Notes: generated by a model not told the origin, from the letters alone. A stretch of 64,000 nucleotides of DNA from JAMXLO01 sp963719805 (GCA_963719805.1 CAVRDF010000004.1:186001-250000); one strand, 5' to 3'; shown: positions 42,815 through 52,966, counted from the stretch's first letter. Program-made: numbers and translations.

Positions 42815-45457
42815 ATGCCTGACGAACTGCACGTAGCGGGATTTGATCCAGCGCTTCTATCGGATGCTGAAATGGAAATCGTCGCGCGCACGACGCGTGG
42901 CGAAGTCGCGACATTCGAGGGATCGCCGCTACCGCTGATCAGAGCCGCATTTCTGCGTTACCTGCTGCTTGGCATTCAGTGGCCCATCCAACTTCCCGGC
43001 GTGCGGATCCGGGGAGTGCGGATCGAAGATTTCCTTGATCTCGCCGACTGCGCCGGACCGGAGCATGCGGGCCTGCCGGGTCTCGCGCTCGAGGCATGCG
43101 AGATCGCCGCGCCGATCGATCTGAACAACGCGAGATTGTCGCGCCTGTCCTTGCGTGACAGCCGTATTGGCGAGGTGCGTGCACGGGCAGTACGGATCGA
43201 TGGTGTGCTCGACATCTCTGGCGTCGCGCCGCTGGACACAACGGCATGGGTCGATGCGCATGCGGCAATAATTGACGGCGACCTGCTGGCCCGAGGTGCA
43301 CGCCTGGAAGTGCCAACGCCGCGACCCGGCGTCGCCCATCGCGATGCGCGCTACGCATTGCGTCTGTCGGGTGCGGAGATCCGTGGCAGCCTCGATCTTA
43401 TGGGTGGCTTTGTCGCAATCGGCGGCATCGCTCTGGATACCGCGCACGTCACTGGCGATGTGATCGCGCGCGGCGCGGGTGTCGGCGCCGGTGAGGGCGA
43501 TGCCATCGGCGCGCAAGCGGCGCGTTTCGATGGCGTGGTCATTCTCGCCGATGGATTCGTCGCCGCCGGTGTGATCTGGCTGATGGGCGCGCGCATCGCC
43601 GGTACCCTCGATATGAATGGTGCTCGGCTGATCAACAGGACTGACGACGGCCAGGGTGTCGTGCTCGCGGCGGATACCGCTGAAGTCGGCGGCTCCGTGT
43701 TGTTGCGCAACGGCTTCATCGCCGAAGGTGCGGTGAGCCTGCGCGGCGCGCATATTCGAGCCAGCCTGGAATGCGACGGCGCCAGCCTTACGAATGCCAC
43801 CGTGGATGGCGGCGGCGTTGCACTTGCCGCGGATCACGCGACGATTGGCGGCGCCGTACTGCTGCGCAACGGTCTGGCTGCGCAAGGTGCCATCAGCCTG
43901 ATCGGCACAAAGCTTGGCGGCAATCTGGAGTGCGATGGCGCCAGCCTGAGCAATGCGACCGCCGATGGCTCCGGCGTGGCACTTGCCGCGGAGAACGCGG
44001 AAATCGGTGGCGCGGTGCTGTTGCGCCACGGCTTCGTCGCGCGCGGCGGCGTCAGCCTGCTCGGCGCCACAATAGGCAGCAATGTGGAATGCTGCGGTGC
44101 GCTGCTGGAAAATTGGCCGGAGTCTGGCTCACGTGAAACATTGCGGCTCACCAATGCTGAGATCAGCGGCGATGTGCTCCTCAACCAGGGCTTCATCAGC
44201 TTCGGCCATGTCAGCCTGTGGGGCACAAATATCGGCCGCGACTTCGATTGCTCGACGGCGACCTTCATCGGGCCATCGCCGGTCGTGGCTGGACGATCGA
44301 CCGCTGGCGCAGTGGTCGCTACCAATCTGACCGTGGCCGGTGACATGAAGCTTATCGGGACCACGGTCCTGGGACGGCTTGACTGCGTCAGCCTGCAGAC
44401 CGGCGGCAGCCTGATCTGGGACGGGCTGCGCTTTCCGCGCGAGGTGGCGCGTGGCGATCATCGACACGACTATCAGGCTGGTGTCGATGCGCTGCCCAGG
44501 GTTCGTTTGGCGCACGCACGCATTGGCGCGGCGTTGATGGCACGGGATCTGACCGCGGACGTCGAGCTGATGATTGATCTCGGTGGCGTTCGTGCCGGAA
44601 CACTGGATGACGAAGGGTTCCCGGCGGGATGGGGCGTCGGTCGCGAGGCGCAAGGCCAGTTCTGCGCGCTGAACCTGGACGGATTCGTCTATGACCGCTT
44701 CGGTCATTTGCCCTCGGACGGCGGCAGCAGTTTTGGCATCGCCCTGTCCGCGCTCGGCCGTTGGGGGTCTCCGCTCGGGCGCCGCCACCCCCTGACCTGG
44801 CTGCTCCGCCTGGCTCGCCGGCTGACGCAGGCGCATCGCACGCACATTCGTCAACGCCTCGGCTGGGTGGGGCGCCAGCAGTGCAAAGCCGGTGAATTTT
44901 ATCCACAACCTTACCGCCATCTGGCCAAGGTGCTGCGGTCGCAGGGTCACTACGCGGCCGCGCGGGAGGTGGCTATCGCCGAGCAGTGGGCGATGCCCGC
45001 CTCAAACTGGGTGTCGCGGCTGCTGAGGCCTTCCTGGGGTGTCTGCTTTGGCTTCGGGTTCTCGCCGGGGCGAGCCACCGCGACGATCGTCGTGCTGCTG
45101 GCCATAGGCACTAGCGGCGTGTGGTGGGCCTGGAAACAGGCGAACGTACTCACGATCAGCTATTCGTCGGTGGCAACGCAGATCACGCAGTCAGCGGTCT
45201 TCCCTAAGGCGAATGAGCTGACATCGGCAGCTGCCCCGCCATGTGGCAAGCACGACATCCAGCCGCTGTTCTACGCGTTGGACATGATGGTTCCGGTCAT
45301 CGCGCTCCAGGAACAGACCAAGTGCGAGGTCGCGACCCGTGCCGGGACGGAGATCTGGCAAGTGCTGTGGGCGTTGTTCTCGTTCGTCGGCAAGCTCGTG
45401 ACGTCGCTGGCTCTGCTCACCTACTCAGGTGTGCTGAAACAGTCCGAGGAAAGCTGA
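42815..45457 (+). CDS. Large repeat-rich membrane-anchored protein of unknown function (880 aa)
   Basis: Similar proteins are sometimes annotated, without good evidence, as 'membrane-associated oxidoreductase'. The N-terminal about 110 residues (FLRYLLLGIQWPIQLPGVRI, FLDLADCAGPEHAG) are family-specific. A central region of about 500 residues is built from short repeats with alternating hydrophobic residues and Gly, suggesting a right-handed beta-helix like pentapeptide or bactofilin-type solenoids. Three nearly identical 53-residue units occupy 282-440. The C-terminal quarter has a conserved FYPQPYRHLAKVLRSQGHYAAAREV helix and two membrane helices (about residues 748-770 and 850-872) around a periplasmic loop with cysteines. 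No catalytic motif is recognised. The gene ends four bases before the convergent IclR gene. Confidence 0.8.
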   Translation: MPDELHVAGFDPALLSDAEMEIVARTTRGEVATFEGSPLPLIRAAFLRYLLLGIQWPIQLPGVRIRGVRIEDFLDLADCAGPEHAGLPGLALEACEIAAPIDLNNARLSRLSLRDSRIGEVRARAVRIDGVLDISGVAPLDTTAWVDAHAAIIDGDLLARGARLEVPTPRPGVAHRDARYALRLSGAEIRGSLDLMGGFVAIGGIALDTAHVTGDVIARGAGVGAGEGDAIGAQAARFDGVVILADGFVAAGVIWLMGARIAGTLDMNGARLINRTDDGQGVVLAADTAEVGGSVLLRNGFIAEGAVSLRGAHIRASLECDGASLTNATVDGGGVALAADHATIGGAVLLRNGLAAQGAISLIGTKLGGNLECDGASLSNATADGSGVALAAENAEIGGAVLLRHGFVARGGVSLLGATIGSNVECCGALLENWPESGSRETLRLTNAEISGDVLLNQGFISFGHVSLWGTNIGRDFDCSTATFIGPSPVVAGRSTAGAVVATNLTVAGDMKLIGTTVLGRLDCVSLQTGGSLIWDGLRFPREVARGDHRHDYQAGVDALPRVRLAHARIGAALMARDLTADVELMIDLGGVRAGTLDDEGFPAGWGVGREAQGQFCALNLDGFVYDRFGHLPSDGGSSFGIALSALGRWGSPLGRRHPLTWLLRLARRLTQAHRTHIRQRLGWVGRQQCKAGEFYPQPYRHLAKVLRSQGHYAAAREVAIAEQWAMPASNWVSRLLRPSWGVCFGFGFSPGRATATIVVLLAIGTSGVWWAWKQANVLTISYSSVATQITQSAVFPKANELTSAAAPPCGKHDIQPLFYALDMMVPVIALQEQTKCEVATRAGTEIWQVLWALFSFVGKLVTSLALLTYSGVLKQSEES
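43658..44131 (+). repeat. Three tandem 159-bp coding repeats
   Basis: Units start at 43658, 43817 and 43976, each encoding 53 residues. The shared pattern is V(V/A)LAA(D/E)..A.(V/I)GG(S/A)VLLR.G, then (S)L.G..(I/L)...(L/V)EC.GA.L. The units are similar at the DNA level too, so they probably arose by recent internal duplication and may vary in number between strains. The last unit degrades near its end. Confidence 0.85.
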
Positions 45458-45461
45458 GTAG

Positions 45462-46424
45462 TCAGCGGAAGATTGAATGAGGACCCGGCGAGGCGAGGGC
45501 AGGCAGCACTGACTCGCTGCTGCGCGCGCCCGAACCGGCCGCCGTCTTCCGGCTTGGTTCGGCGGCCTTGAGCGGGCTCTCGCCGCCGACAGCTCCAAGC
45601 ACGCGGGACAGCTTGAACGCCGCGTCGAGCACTAACGGCAGCAGCGCGCGCGGACGCGGTGGCCGCATCCGCATGGTGGGGGCGCTGACTGACAGCACGG
45701 CGACAACCTGGCCGGAGGCATCCCTCACTGGCGAGGCCACCGTGGCGGCCCCGGCGACGACTTCGTCGGTGGTGAGCAGATAGCCGCGGCCGCGAATTCG
45801 CTGCAGGTCGGCGGCAATCCAGGCGGCATCGGTCCGCGTGGCAGGGGTAAAGCGCGGCAGGCGCTGGGCCAATACCTGTGTCTGCACCGCCTCCGGTGCA
45901 TGCGCCAGCAGCAAACGGCTGGAACCGGCATGCAGCGGCTGGCGTTTGCCGACCTCGCTATACAGCCTCAATCCGGGGTCTGCCTGGTAGATGGCGATGG
46001 TCTCGCTTTCCAGCCCATCGCGCACGCGCAGATAGACATTTTCGCCCGTGGTCTTGCCGAGCCCTGAAAGGAACGGCATCGCGGTAGCCGCGAGAGCGCC
46101 CTGTTCGACGGCGGCGCGTCCCAGCACACCCCAGCGTGCGCCCAGGCGCCACATGCCCCGCGCTTCATCCTGGATGGCAAAGCCGCGCGCCTCCAGCGTT
46201 CGCAGCAGACGGAAGCCGGCGGTCCTCGTGCAACGGGCGGCATCCGCAAGTGCGGCGAGCGGCGCCGGACCGATGCGCGATAAAGCCTCAAGCAGATCCA
46301 GGGCGCGGCCTACCGCTGCAATACTATAGTCGCGTGCGGGCGGTGCGGCGGCGGGCTCTCGTGCACCATTGCCGGTGCGCGATCGGGGCTTGGCTTTTCC
46401 CTTGCTGCGGCTAGCCTGCGCCAT
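45462..46424 (-). CDS. IclR family transcriptional regulator
   Basis: This is a 320-residue IclR-type regulator. An N-terminal Lys/Arg/Ala-rich tail of about 30 residues precedes the winged helix-turn-helix (AVGRALDLLEALSRIGPAPLAALADAARCTRTAGFRLLRTLEARGF region, about 36-85). The C-terminal effector domain has the family GENVYLRVRDG, YSEVGKRQPLHAGSSRLLLAH and GRGYLLTTDEVVAGAATVASPVRDASGQVVAVLSV blocks. A tail of about 45 residues beyond the usual end is rich in Ser, Ala and Pro. IclR proteins often control catabolic genes; no obvious target is adjacent. The effector is unknown. Confidence 0.9.
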   Translation of the reverse strand: MAQASRSKGKAKPRSRTGNGAREPAAAPPARDYSIAAVGRALDLLEALSRIGPAPLAALADAARCTRTAGFRLLRTLEARGFAIQDEARGMWRLGARWGVLGRAAVEQGALAATAMPFLSGLGKTTGENVYLRVRDGLESETIAIYQADPGLRLYSEVGKRQPLHAGSSRLLLAHAPEAVQTQVLAQRLPRFTPATRTDAAWIAADLQRIRGRGYLLTTDEVVAGAATVASPVRDASGQVVAVLSVSAPTMRMRPPRPRALLPLVLDAAFKLSRVLGAVGGESPLKAAEPSRKTAAGSGARSSESVLPALASPGPHSIFR

Positions 46425-46685
46425 GCGGGCACCTGCGAATTGTTAACGGCTGCAACAAAGCTAGCATGGGTGGACGCCGAAGGGGATGGGGTCCAGCGCT
46501 AAATTATCGCGTAAATTCCTCGATCGCGCCGCTACACATCTCAGCGAACGTTGGCCCGCTGGACCTCTCGGTCAAAACAACAGGCCCAGAACCCGGGCTC
46601 CCGTGCCGCGCTTGTCGGCAATGTCCGCGTGCGCTAAAGCCCCGCGTTCGCACGGAAAACAGACGGCTCCGGCGGGCTTGCGGGC

Positions 46686-46770
<85 letters not shown>

Positions 46771-46800
46771 CAGAGCGGGTGGACAACGACAGGATGGGTT

Positions 46801-48151
46801 ATGCAGGTCACTGAAACGCTCTCTGAAGGGCTGAAGCGCGCTTACACCGTGGTGGTTCCCGCCGCGGACATCGAGAGCAAGCGGGCCGCGCGGCTGGCCA
46901 ATCTCGGCAAGACCATGAGCCTGCCGGGTTTCCGCCCCGGGAAAATCCCCGCGACCGTGATCCGGCAGCGGTTCGGCACCGCGGTGACCGCCGAGGTGCT
47001 TGAGGAATCGGTCAGCGAGGCGACCCGCCAGGTCCTGAGCGAGCGTGGGCTGCGGCCAGCCTTGCAGCCGAAGGTTGATGTCGTCAATCTCGATCCCTCA
47101 GGAACGGTCGATAAGGATCTTGAATTTAAAGTAGAGTTGGAGTTGCTGCCCGATATAACCATGCCCGATTTCTCCGCGATCAGTTTGGCAAGGCTGAAAG
47201 CGGAACCCGCCAGCGAGACAATAGACAAGGCCATGAGCGAGGTGGCGCAGCGCAACCGGACGCTCGAGGAGATCACCGACGCGGATCGCGGCGCTGAGAA
47301 GGGTGAGGTGCTCACGGTTGACTATGTCGGACGCATGGATGGCACGGAGTTCCCGGGAGGGACCGGCAAGGAAATCGAAGTGGAGATCGGCGGATCCGGC
47401 TTCATCCCCGGCTTTGCCGATCAGCTCGAGGGCCTGAAGGCCGGGGAAACGCGCACGATCGATGTGACCTTTCCCGCTGAATACGGTGTCGCCACGTTGG
47501 CCGGAAAGGCGGCCAGCTTCGAGATGACCGCCCACAAGCTCAGCCGTCCGGTCGTCCCCGACCAGGACGATGAGTTCGCCAAGAAGTTGGGTTTTGACGA
47601 TTTGGCGGCAATGCGGAGCGCGATCTCCCAGCGGATGCAGGCGGAATACGACCAGCTCAGCCGGCTGCGGCTGAAGCGGCAATTGCTGGACGCGCTGGCC
47701 GACATTGCCCAGTTCGCCTCTCCGCAGGGCATGGTCGACCAGGAATTCGACCAGATCTGGCAGCGTCTCGAGACCGAACGGCAGCAAGGCCGCCTGGACG
47801 ACGACGATAAAGATAAGGACGAGGCGACGCTCCGGTCGGACTACCGTGCGATCGCCGAACGCCGGGTCCGGCTCGGTTTGCTGCTGGCCGAGATAGGCCG
47901 CGTGAACAACATCACAGTGGCGGCGGACGAGATGACCCGGGCGATGCGCACCGAGGCGACCCGTTTCCCAGGCCAGGAACAACAGGTTTTCGAGTTCTTC
48001 CGGCAGAATCCCCGCGCCGCCGAATTCGCTGCGTGGGCCGATTTTCGAGGAAAAGGTGGTCGACTTTATCCTGGAATTGGCAAAGGTCGAGGATAAGTCA
48101 GTCACGGTTGAGGAACTTGCGCAGGAACCACCGGACACCAAGACGGCTTAG
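46801..48151 (+). CDS. tig: Trigger factor (ribosome-associated chaperone), apparent 3' frameshift
   Basis: This is the ribosome-bound folding chaperone. The N-terminal ribosome-binding motif is GFRPGKIP, and the FKBP-type domain includes LTVDYVGRMDGTEF and GSGFIPGFADQLEGLKAGE. The long helical C-terminal domain follows. As read, the frame from ATG 46801 stops at 48096 with an abnormal end. The next frame from 48032 encodes RGPIFEEKVVDFILELAKV and then the normal acidic tail to TAG 48149-48151. Deleting one G near 48031 would give a 449-residue protein. The extra base is most likely a sequence error, since the downstream codons are conserved. The open frame upstream of 46801 only crosses the tRNA gene and is not the start. 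clpP and clpX follow in the usual order. Confidence 0.92.
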
Positions 48152-48223
48152 CCGTACGACCGGTTGGCGGCCGGACCGGTTCCACCTATCTATCAGGCTC
48201 TCTCTGACTTGAAGGTCACCGCC

Positions 48224-48868
48224 ATGAAGGATCGCGATCCGGTTGAGATCTACTCGAACAACCTCGTTCCCATGGTGGTCGAACAGACCGCCCGCGGCGA
48301 ACGTGCCTTCGATATCTACTCGCGCCTGCTCAAGGAGCGGATCATATTTCTGACCGGCGCGGTCTTCGACCAGGTCAGCGCTCTGATCTGCGCCCAGCTC
48401 CTGTTTCTGGAGTCGGAGAATCCGGCGAAGGATATTTCCTTCTATATCAACAGTCCAGGCGGCGTTGTTTCGGCCGGTTTGGCAATCTACGACACCATGC
48501 AGTACATCCGCAGCCCGGTCTCGACGGTGTGCATCGGCCAGGCGGCTTCCATGGGGAGCCTGCTGCTTTGCGCTGGCGCCAAGGCCAAGCGCTTCGCCTT
48601 GCCGAACTCGCGCATCATGGTCCACCAGCCATCCGGTGGAGCCCAGGGCCAGGCCACCGACATAGAAATCCAGGCGCGTGAGATCCTTACCCTGCGCAAG
48701 CGCCTCAACGAGATCTACGTCAGGCATACCAGCCAGCCGATCGAAGCGATCGAGCGGCGGTTGGAGCGAGACACCTATATGTCGGCAGAGGAGGCGCGTG
48801 ATTTCGGCCTGGTCGATGAGGTCGTGGAAAATCGCCCGGCGTCGGACGATCTTACCGCTCGGACCTGA
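48224..48868 (+). CDS. clpP: ATP-dependent Clp protease proteolytic subunit
   Basis: This serine protease subunit forms the 14-mer chamber that degrades proteins fed by ClpX or ClpA. The 214-residue product has S109 (GQAASMGSLLL), H134 (MVHQPSGG) and D183 as the catalytic triad at canonical spacing. YINSPGG forms the oxyanion region. The frame is open from 48164, but the ATG at 48224 (MKDRDPVEIYSNNLVPMV) matches the family. It follows tig by about 70 bases and precedes clpX by 85. Confidence 0.96.
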   Translation: MKDRDPVEIYSNNLVPMVVEQTARGERAFDIYSRLLKERIIFLTGAVFDQVSALICAQLLFLESENPAKDISFYINSPGGVVSAGLAIYDTMQYIRSPVSTVCIGQAASMGSLLLCAGAKAKRFALPNSRIMVHQPSGGAQGQATDIEIQAREILTLRKRLNEIYVRHTSQPIEAIERRLERDTYMSAEEARDFGLVDEVVENRPASDDLTART

Positions 48869-48900
48869 GCCTCGTCGCAATGCTTGTCGCCGCACGGCTG

Positions 48901-48919
48901 CGGGGGGTAAACTCCCCCG
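48901..48919. terminator. GC hairpin between clpP and clpX
   Basis: CGGGGG pairs with CCCCCG around a seven-base GTAAACT loop, 35 bases before the clpX start. There is no T-run. It may attenuate read-through or set relative ClpP/ClpX levels by mRNA processing. Confidence 0.4.
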
Positions 48920-48953
48920 TTGGCTCCCCGTGAAGTCCGGGGCAGGAGTTCCT

Positions 48954-50207
48954 ATGAGCAAGTCGCCTGATTCCAAGAACACGCTCTATTGCTCGTTCTG
49001 CGGCAAATCCCAGCATGAGGTTCGCAAGCTCATCGCGGGGCCAACGGTGTTCATCTGCGACGAATGCGTCGAACTCTGCATGGACATCATTCGTGAGGAG
49101 CACAAAACCCACCTGGTGAAGTCACGCGATGGCGTGCCGACCCCGCGCGAGATCTGCAAGGTGCTGGATGACTACGTGATCGGTCAGGACCACGCGAAGA
49201 AGGTGCTCTCGGTTGCCGTCCACAACCACTATAAGCGCCTCGCGCATGGCCAGAAGAACAACGACATCGAAATCGCCAAGTCGAACATCCTGTTGGTTGG
49301 TCCGACCGGATCGGGCAAGACCCTGCTGGCGCAGACCCTGGCACGCATCCTCGATGTGCCGTTCACTATGGCGGATGCCACCACGCTGACCGAAGCCGGC
49401 TATGTCGGCGAAGACGTCGAGAACATCATCCTGAAGTTGCTGCAATCGGCCGACTACAATGTCGAGCGGGCGCAGCGGGGCATCGTCTATATCGACGAAG
49501 TCGACAAGATTTCGCGCAAGTCCGACAATCCGTCGATCACGCGTGATGTGAGCGGCGAGGGTGTGCAGCAGGCCCTGCTGAAGATCATGGAGGGTACGGT
49601 TGCCTCCGTGCCGCCGCAGGGCGGGCGGAAGCATCCACAGCAGGAATTCCTGCAGGTCGATACCACCAACATCCTGTTCATCTGCGGTGGTGCCTTCTCC
49701 GGCCTGGAGAAGATCATCGCATCGCGCGGCAAGGGGTCGGGCATGGGTTACGGCGCTGAAGTGCGCTCGCCCGACGAACGCCGCACCGGCGCCATCCTGC
49801 GCGAGGTCGAACCGGAAGATCTGCTCAAGTTCGGGCTGATCCCGGAATTCATTGGCCGCCTGCCCGTCGTCGCGACGCTCGAGGATCTCGACGAAGGCGC
49901 CTTGATGGAGATCTTGACCAAACCGAAGAACGCCCTGGTCAAGCAGTACGGCAGGCTGTTCGAAATGGAGGGTGTGAAGCTCTCGTTCACGGACGATGCG
50001 CTGCGCTCAGTGGCGACGCGGGCAATCGCGCGGCGAACCGGGGCGCGCGGCCTGCGTTCGATCATGGAGTCCATCCTGTTGGGCACCATGTTCGATCTCC
50101 CTGGTCTCGATGGCGTGGAGGAGGTGGTCATCAACCGCGAAGTCGCGGAGTCGCGAGCCAACCCGCTGTTCCTCTACGGCAAGGAGAGGGCCGAAAGCTC
50201 GGCCTGA
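48954..50207 (+). CDS. clpX: ATP-dependent Clp protease ATP-binding subunit ClpX
   Basis: This is the AAA+ unfoldase that recognises substrates and feeds ClpP. It has 417 residues. The N-terminal zinc domain carries C13, C16, C35 and C38. Walker A is GPTGSGKT (116-123), Walker B is IVYIDEVDKI with D181-E182, pore and IGF-type loops follow, and sensor 2 is in GARGLRSIMESIL. The frame is open far upstream inside clpP, but the ATG at 48954 after AGGAG gives the standard N-terminus MSKSPDSKNTLYCSFCGK. Everything looks intact. Confidence 0.97.
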   Translation: MSKSPDSKNTLYCSFCGKSQHEVRKLIAGPTVFICDECVELCMDIIREEHKTHLVKSRDGVPTPREICKVLDDYVIGQDHAKKVLSVAVHNHYKRLAHGQKNNDIEIAKSNILLVGPTGSGKTLLAQTLARILDVPFTMADATTLTEAGYVGEDVENIILKLLQSADYNVERAQRGIVYIDEVDKISRKSDNPSITRDVSGEGVQQALLKIMEGTVASVPPQGGRKHPQQEFLQVDTTNILFICGGAFSGLEKIIASRGKGSGMGYGAEVRSPDERRTGAILREVEPEDLLKFGLIPEFIGRLPVVATLEDLDEGALMEILTKPKNALVKQYGRLFEMEGVKLSFTDDALRSVATRAIARRTGARGLRSIMESILLGTMFDLPGLDGVEEVVINREVAESRANPLFLYGKERAESSA

Positions 50208-50367
50208 GCCGCGGACGGGCAGCCACTCGCGAAATTGCGACCCTGGAATTCGAAGGTCTTGCGCTGCATAGCCCGGCAGCCGATATGCGATCAGGCGTCT
50301 TCCGTGCCGCAACATCGCTATCCAAGCCGGGCGGATTGGGCGTCGACTGTCCATAAGGAGGTCAACC

Positions 50368-52824
50368 ATGACTGATTCCGATCGGCCTGCGCCGGAACCG
50401 CAGGGACGCCCGGACGATAAATTGCCTGCCCCCGCACAGGGCGATCTATTGGCAGTACTTCCGCTGCGCGACATCGTTGTTTTCCCCCACATGATCGTCC
50501 CGCTTTTCGTCGGCCGCGAGAAATCTGTCCGCGCGCTGGAAGCGGTGATGAAGGAAGACAAGCAGATCCTGCTGGTGGCGCAGAAGAATGCGACGCAGGA
50601 TGATCCTTCAGCCGATGACATCTATCGCGTCGGCACCGTATCGACGATTTTGCAGCTGCTGAAACTGCCGGACGGTACCGTGAAGGTGCTGGTGGAAGGC
50701 GGCAAGCGCGCGAGTATCACCGCATTCAAGGAGACCGACAGCTACTTCGAGGCCTTCACCGAAGCGATGCCCGACCAGGGCACCGATGCGAAGGAGCTGG
50801 AGGCACTGGGCCGCACCGTCGTTTCGCAGTTTGAACAATACATCAAGCTGAACAAGAAGATCGCGCCTGAAGTGCTTGTCTCGCTCAACCAGATCGAGGA
50901 GCCGTCGAAGCTCGCCGACACAGTCGCGAGCCACCTCAACCTGAAGATCGCCGAGAAGCAGGAACTGCTGGAGATCTCCAAGGTCGGCGAGCGGCTAGAG
51001 CGTGTGTTCGGGCACATGGAGTCCGAGATCGGCGTGCTGCAGGTCGAGAAGCGCATCCGCAACCGCGTGAAGCGGCAGATGGAGAAGACCCAGCGCGAGT
51101 ACTACCTGAACGAGCAGCTCAAGGCGATCCAGAAGGAACTCGGCGAAGGCGAGGACGGCAAGGACGAGAACGCCGAACTCGAAGCGCGCATCAAGAAGAC
51201 CAAGCTGTCGAAGGAAGCGCGTGAAAAGGCCATGCAGGAGCTGAAGAAGCTCAAGACCATGAGCCCGATGAGCGCCGAGGCTACAGTGGTGCGCAACTAC
51301 CTGGATTGGATGCTGTCGATCCCGTGGAAGAAGCGCAGCAAGATCCGCAACGACGTGAATGCGGCCGAGAAAGTGCTGGAAGCCGACCACTACGGCCTCG
51401 AGAAGGTGAAGGAGCGGATCATCGAGTACCTCGCCGTGCAGGCGCGGTCACCAAAGGTGCGCGGCCCGATCCTGTGCCTGGTGGGACCGCCTGGCGTCGG
51501 CAAGACCTCGCTTGGCAAGTCGGTGGCGAAGGCCACGGGACGCAACTTCGTACGTATGTCGCTGGGCGGCGTGCGCGACGAAGCGGAGATCCGTGGACAC
51601 AGACGCACATACATCGGCTCGATGCCCGGCAAAGTGATCCAGGGCATGAAGAAGGCGAAGACCTCCAACCCACTGTTCCTGTTGGACGAGGTCGATAAGC
51701 TGGGTGCCGATTGGCGCGGCGATCCGTCGTCGGCCCTGCTTGAGGTGCTGGACCCGGAGCAGAATTCGACCTTCGCCGATCACTATCTCGAAGTGGACTA
51801 CGACCTGTCGGACGTGATGTTCGTCACCACGGCCAACAGCCTGCGCATGCCGCAGCCGTTGATGGACCGCATGGAGATCATCCGCATCCCCGGCTACACC
51901 GAGGATGAGAAGGTGGAGATCGCCAAGCGGCACCTGATCAGCAAGCAGTCGGAAGCGCACGGTCTGAAGGAGACCGAGTGGCACATCTCGGATGACGCGT
52001 TGCGCGACCTGATCCGCTACTACACACGCGAGGCTGGCGTGCGGAACATGGAGCGTGAGATCGCCAACCTCGCCCGCAAGGCGGTGAAGGAAATCGTCAC
52101 CAAGAAGGCCAAGAAGGTCACGATCACGCGGAAGAATCTCGAGAAATATTCGGGCGTTCGCAAGTTCCGCTTCGGTGAGACCGAGGCCGAGGATATGGTT
52201 GGTGTTGTCACCGGTCTGGCCTGGACCGAAGTCGGCGGCGAGATCCTGACCATCGAAAGTGTGCTGTTGCCGGGCAAGGGCAACGTGAAGCATACCGGGA
52301 AGCTTGGCGACGTGATGCAGGAAAGCGTGTCGGCTGCACTCAGCTACGTACGCAGCCGCTCCACGCGGTTCGGCATCAAGCCAACGCTGTTCGAGAAGCG
52401 CGACATCCATGTGCATGTGCCGGAAGGCGCAACACCGAAGGATGGTCCATCCGCAGGTGTTGCAATGGCAACGTCGATCGTATCGATCCTTACCGGCATT
52501 CCGGTGCGGCGCGACGTGGCGATGACCGGCGAGATCACCTTGCGTGGCCGCGTGTTGCCGATTGGCGGACTGAAGGAGAAGCTGCTGGCAGCATTGCGTG
52601 CTGGGATCACCACGGTATTCATTCCGAAAGAGAATGAGAAGGATCTCGCGGAAATCCCGGATAACGTGAAGAAGCACCTTAAGCTTGTTCCCGTGTCCGA
52701 CGTTGATGAAGTGATCGCGCAGGCGCTGGTTCGGCGGCCTGAAGCGATCGAGTGGGAAGAGCCGGCGGATGCACCCGTGACACCGCCGCAGCCGGAGCAG
52801 CCTTCGGCGTCGCTCCCTCACTAA
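50368..52824 (+). CDS. lon: ATP-dependent protease Lon
   Basis: This 818-residue protease degrades misfolded and regulatory proteins. It has an N-terminal substrate-binding domain (LAVLPLRDIVVFPHMIVPLFVG), a coiled-coil region near residues 200-310, and an AAA+ module with GPPGVGKTSL and LFLLDEVDKLG. The C-terminal protease domain carries the Ser-Lys dyad S695 (KDGPSAGV) and K738 (GLKEKLLAA). The ribosome site AAGGAGGT at 50355-50362 is a perfect anti-SD match, five bases from ATG 50368, implying strong translation. The 160-base gap upstream of lon holds no recognisable gene. Confidence 0.97.
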   Translation: MTDSDRPAPEPQGRPDDKLPAPAQGDLLAVLPLRDIVVFPHMIVPLFVGREKSVRALEAVMKEDKQILLVAQKNATQDDPSADDIYRVGTVSTILQLLKLPDGTVKVLVEGGKRASITAFKETDSYFEAFTEAMPDQGTDAKELEALGRTVVSQFEQYIKLNKKIAPEVLVSLNQIEEPSKLADTVASHLNLKIAEKQELLEISKVGERLERVFGHMESEIGVLQVEKRIRNRVKRQMEKTQREYYLNEQLKAIQKELGEGEDGKDENAELEARIKKTKLSKEAREKAMQELKKLKTMSPMSAEATVVRNYLDWMLSIPWKKRSKIRNDVNAAEKVLEADHYGLEKVKERIIEYLAVQARSPKVRGPILCLVGPPGVGKTSLGKSVAKATGRNFVRMSLGGVRDEAEIRGHRRTYIGSMPGKVIQGMKKAKTSNPLFLLDEVDKLGADWRGDPSSALLEVLDPEQNSTFADHYLEVDYDLSDVMFVTTANSLRMPQPLMDRMEIIRIPGYTEDEKVEIAKRHLISKQSEAHGLKETEWHISDDALRDLIRYYTREAGVRNMEREIANLARKAVKEIVTKKAKKVTITRKNLEKYSGVRKFRFGETEAEDMVGVVTGLAWTEVGGEILTIESVLLPGKGNVKHTGKLGDVMQESVSAALSYVRSRSTRFGIKPTLFEKRDIHVHVPEGATPKDGPSAGVAMATSIVSILTGIPVRRDVAMTGEITLRGRVLPIGGLKEKLLAALRAGITTVFIPKENEKDLAEIPDNVKKHLKLVPVSDVDEVIAQALVRRPEAIEWEEPADAPVTPPQPEQPSASLPH

Positions 52825-52838
52825 CTGCCTTGTCATGA

Positions 52839-52868
52839 GCGGCCGGTGATCATTCGATCACTGGCCGC
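52839..52868. terminator. Strong stem-loop between lon and hupB
   Basis: A 13-bp stem (GCGGCCGGTGATC against GATCACTGGCCGC, one G-T pair) closes on an ATTC loop, 15 bases after the lon stop. No T-run follows, but the stability suggests a terminator or a 3'-end stabiliser for lon mRNA. Confidence 0.55.
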
Positions 52869-52966
52869 ATTGACGCAACGGAAACCCCACAAGTAGTGTC
52901 CCGCCCCCAGTCGGCTGTTCTTGCCGGCGCCGCATCTTTCATCACACGATCGAGAGGAACCGAGCA

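Noticed and set aside
43658..44131. CRISPR-like repeat array
   Set aside because: The 159-bp periodicity is within an open coding frame and the units are contiguous, with no spacer pattern or cas genes.
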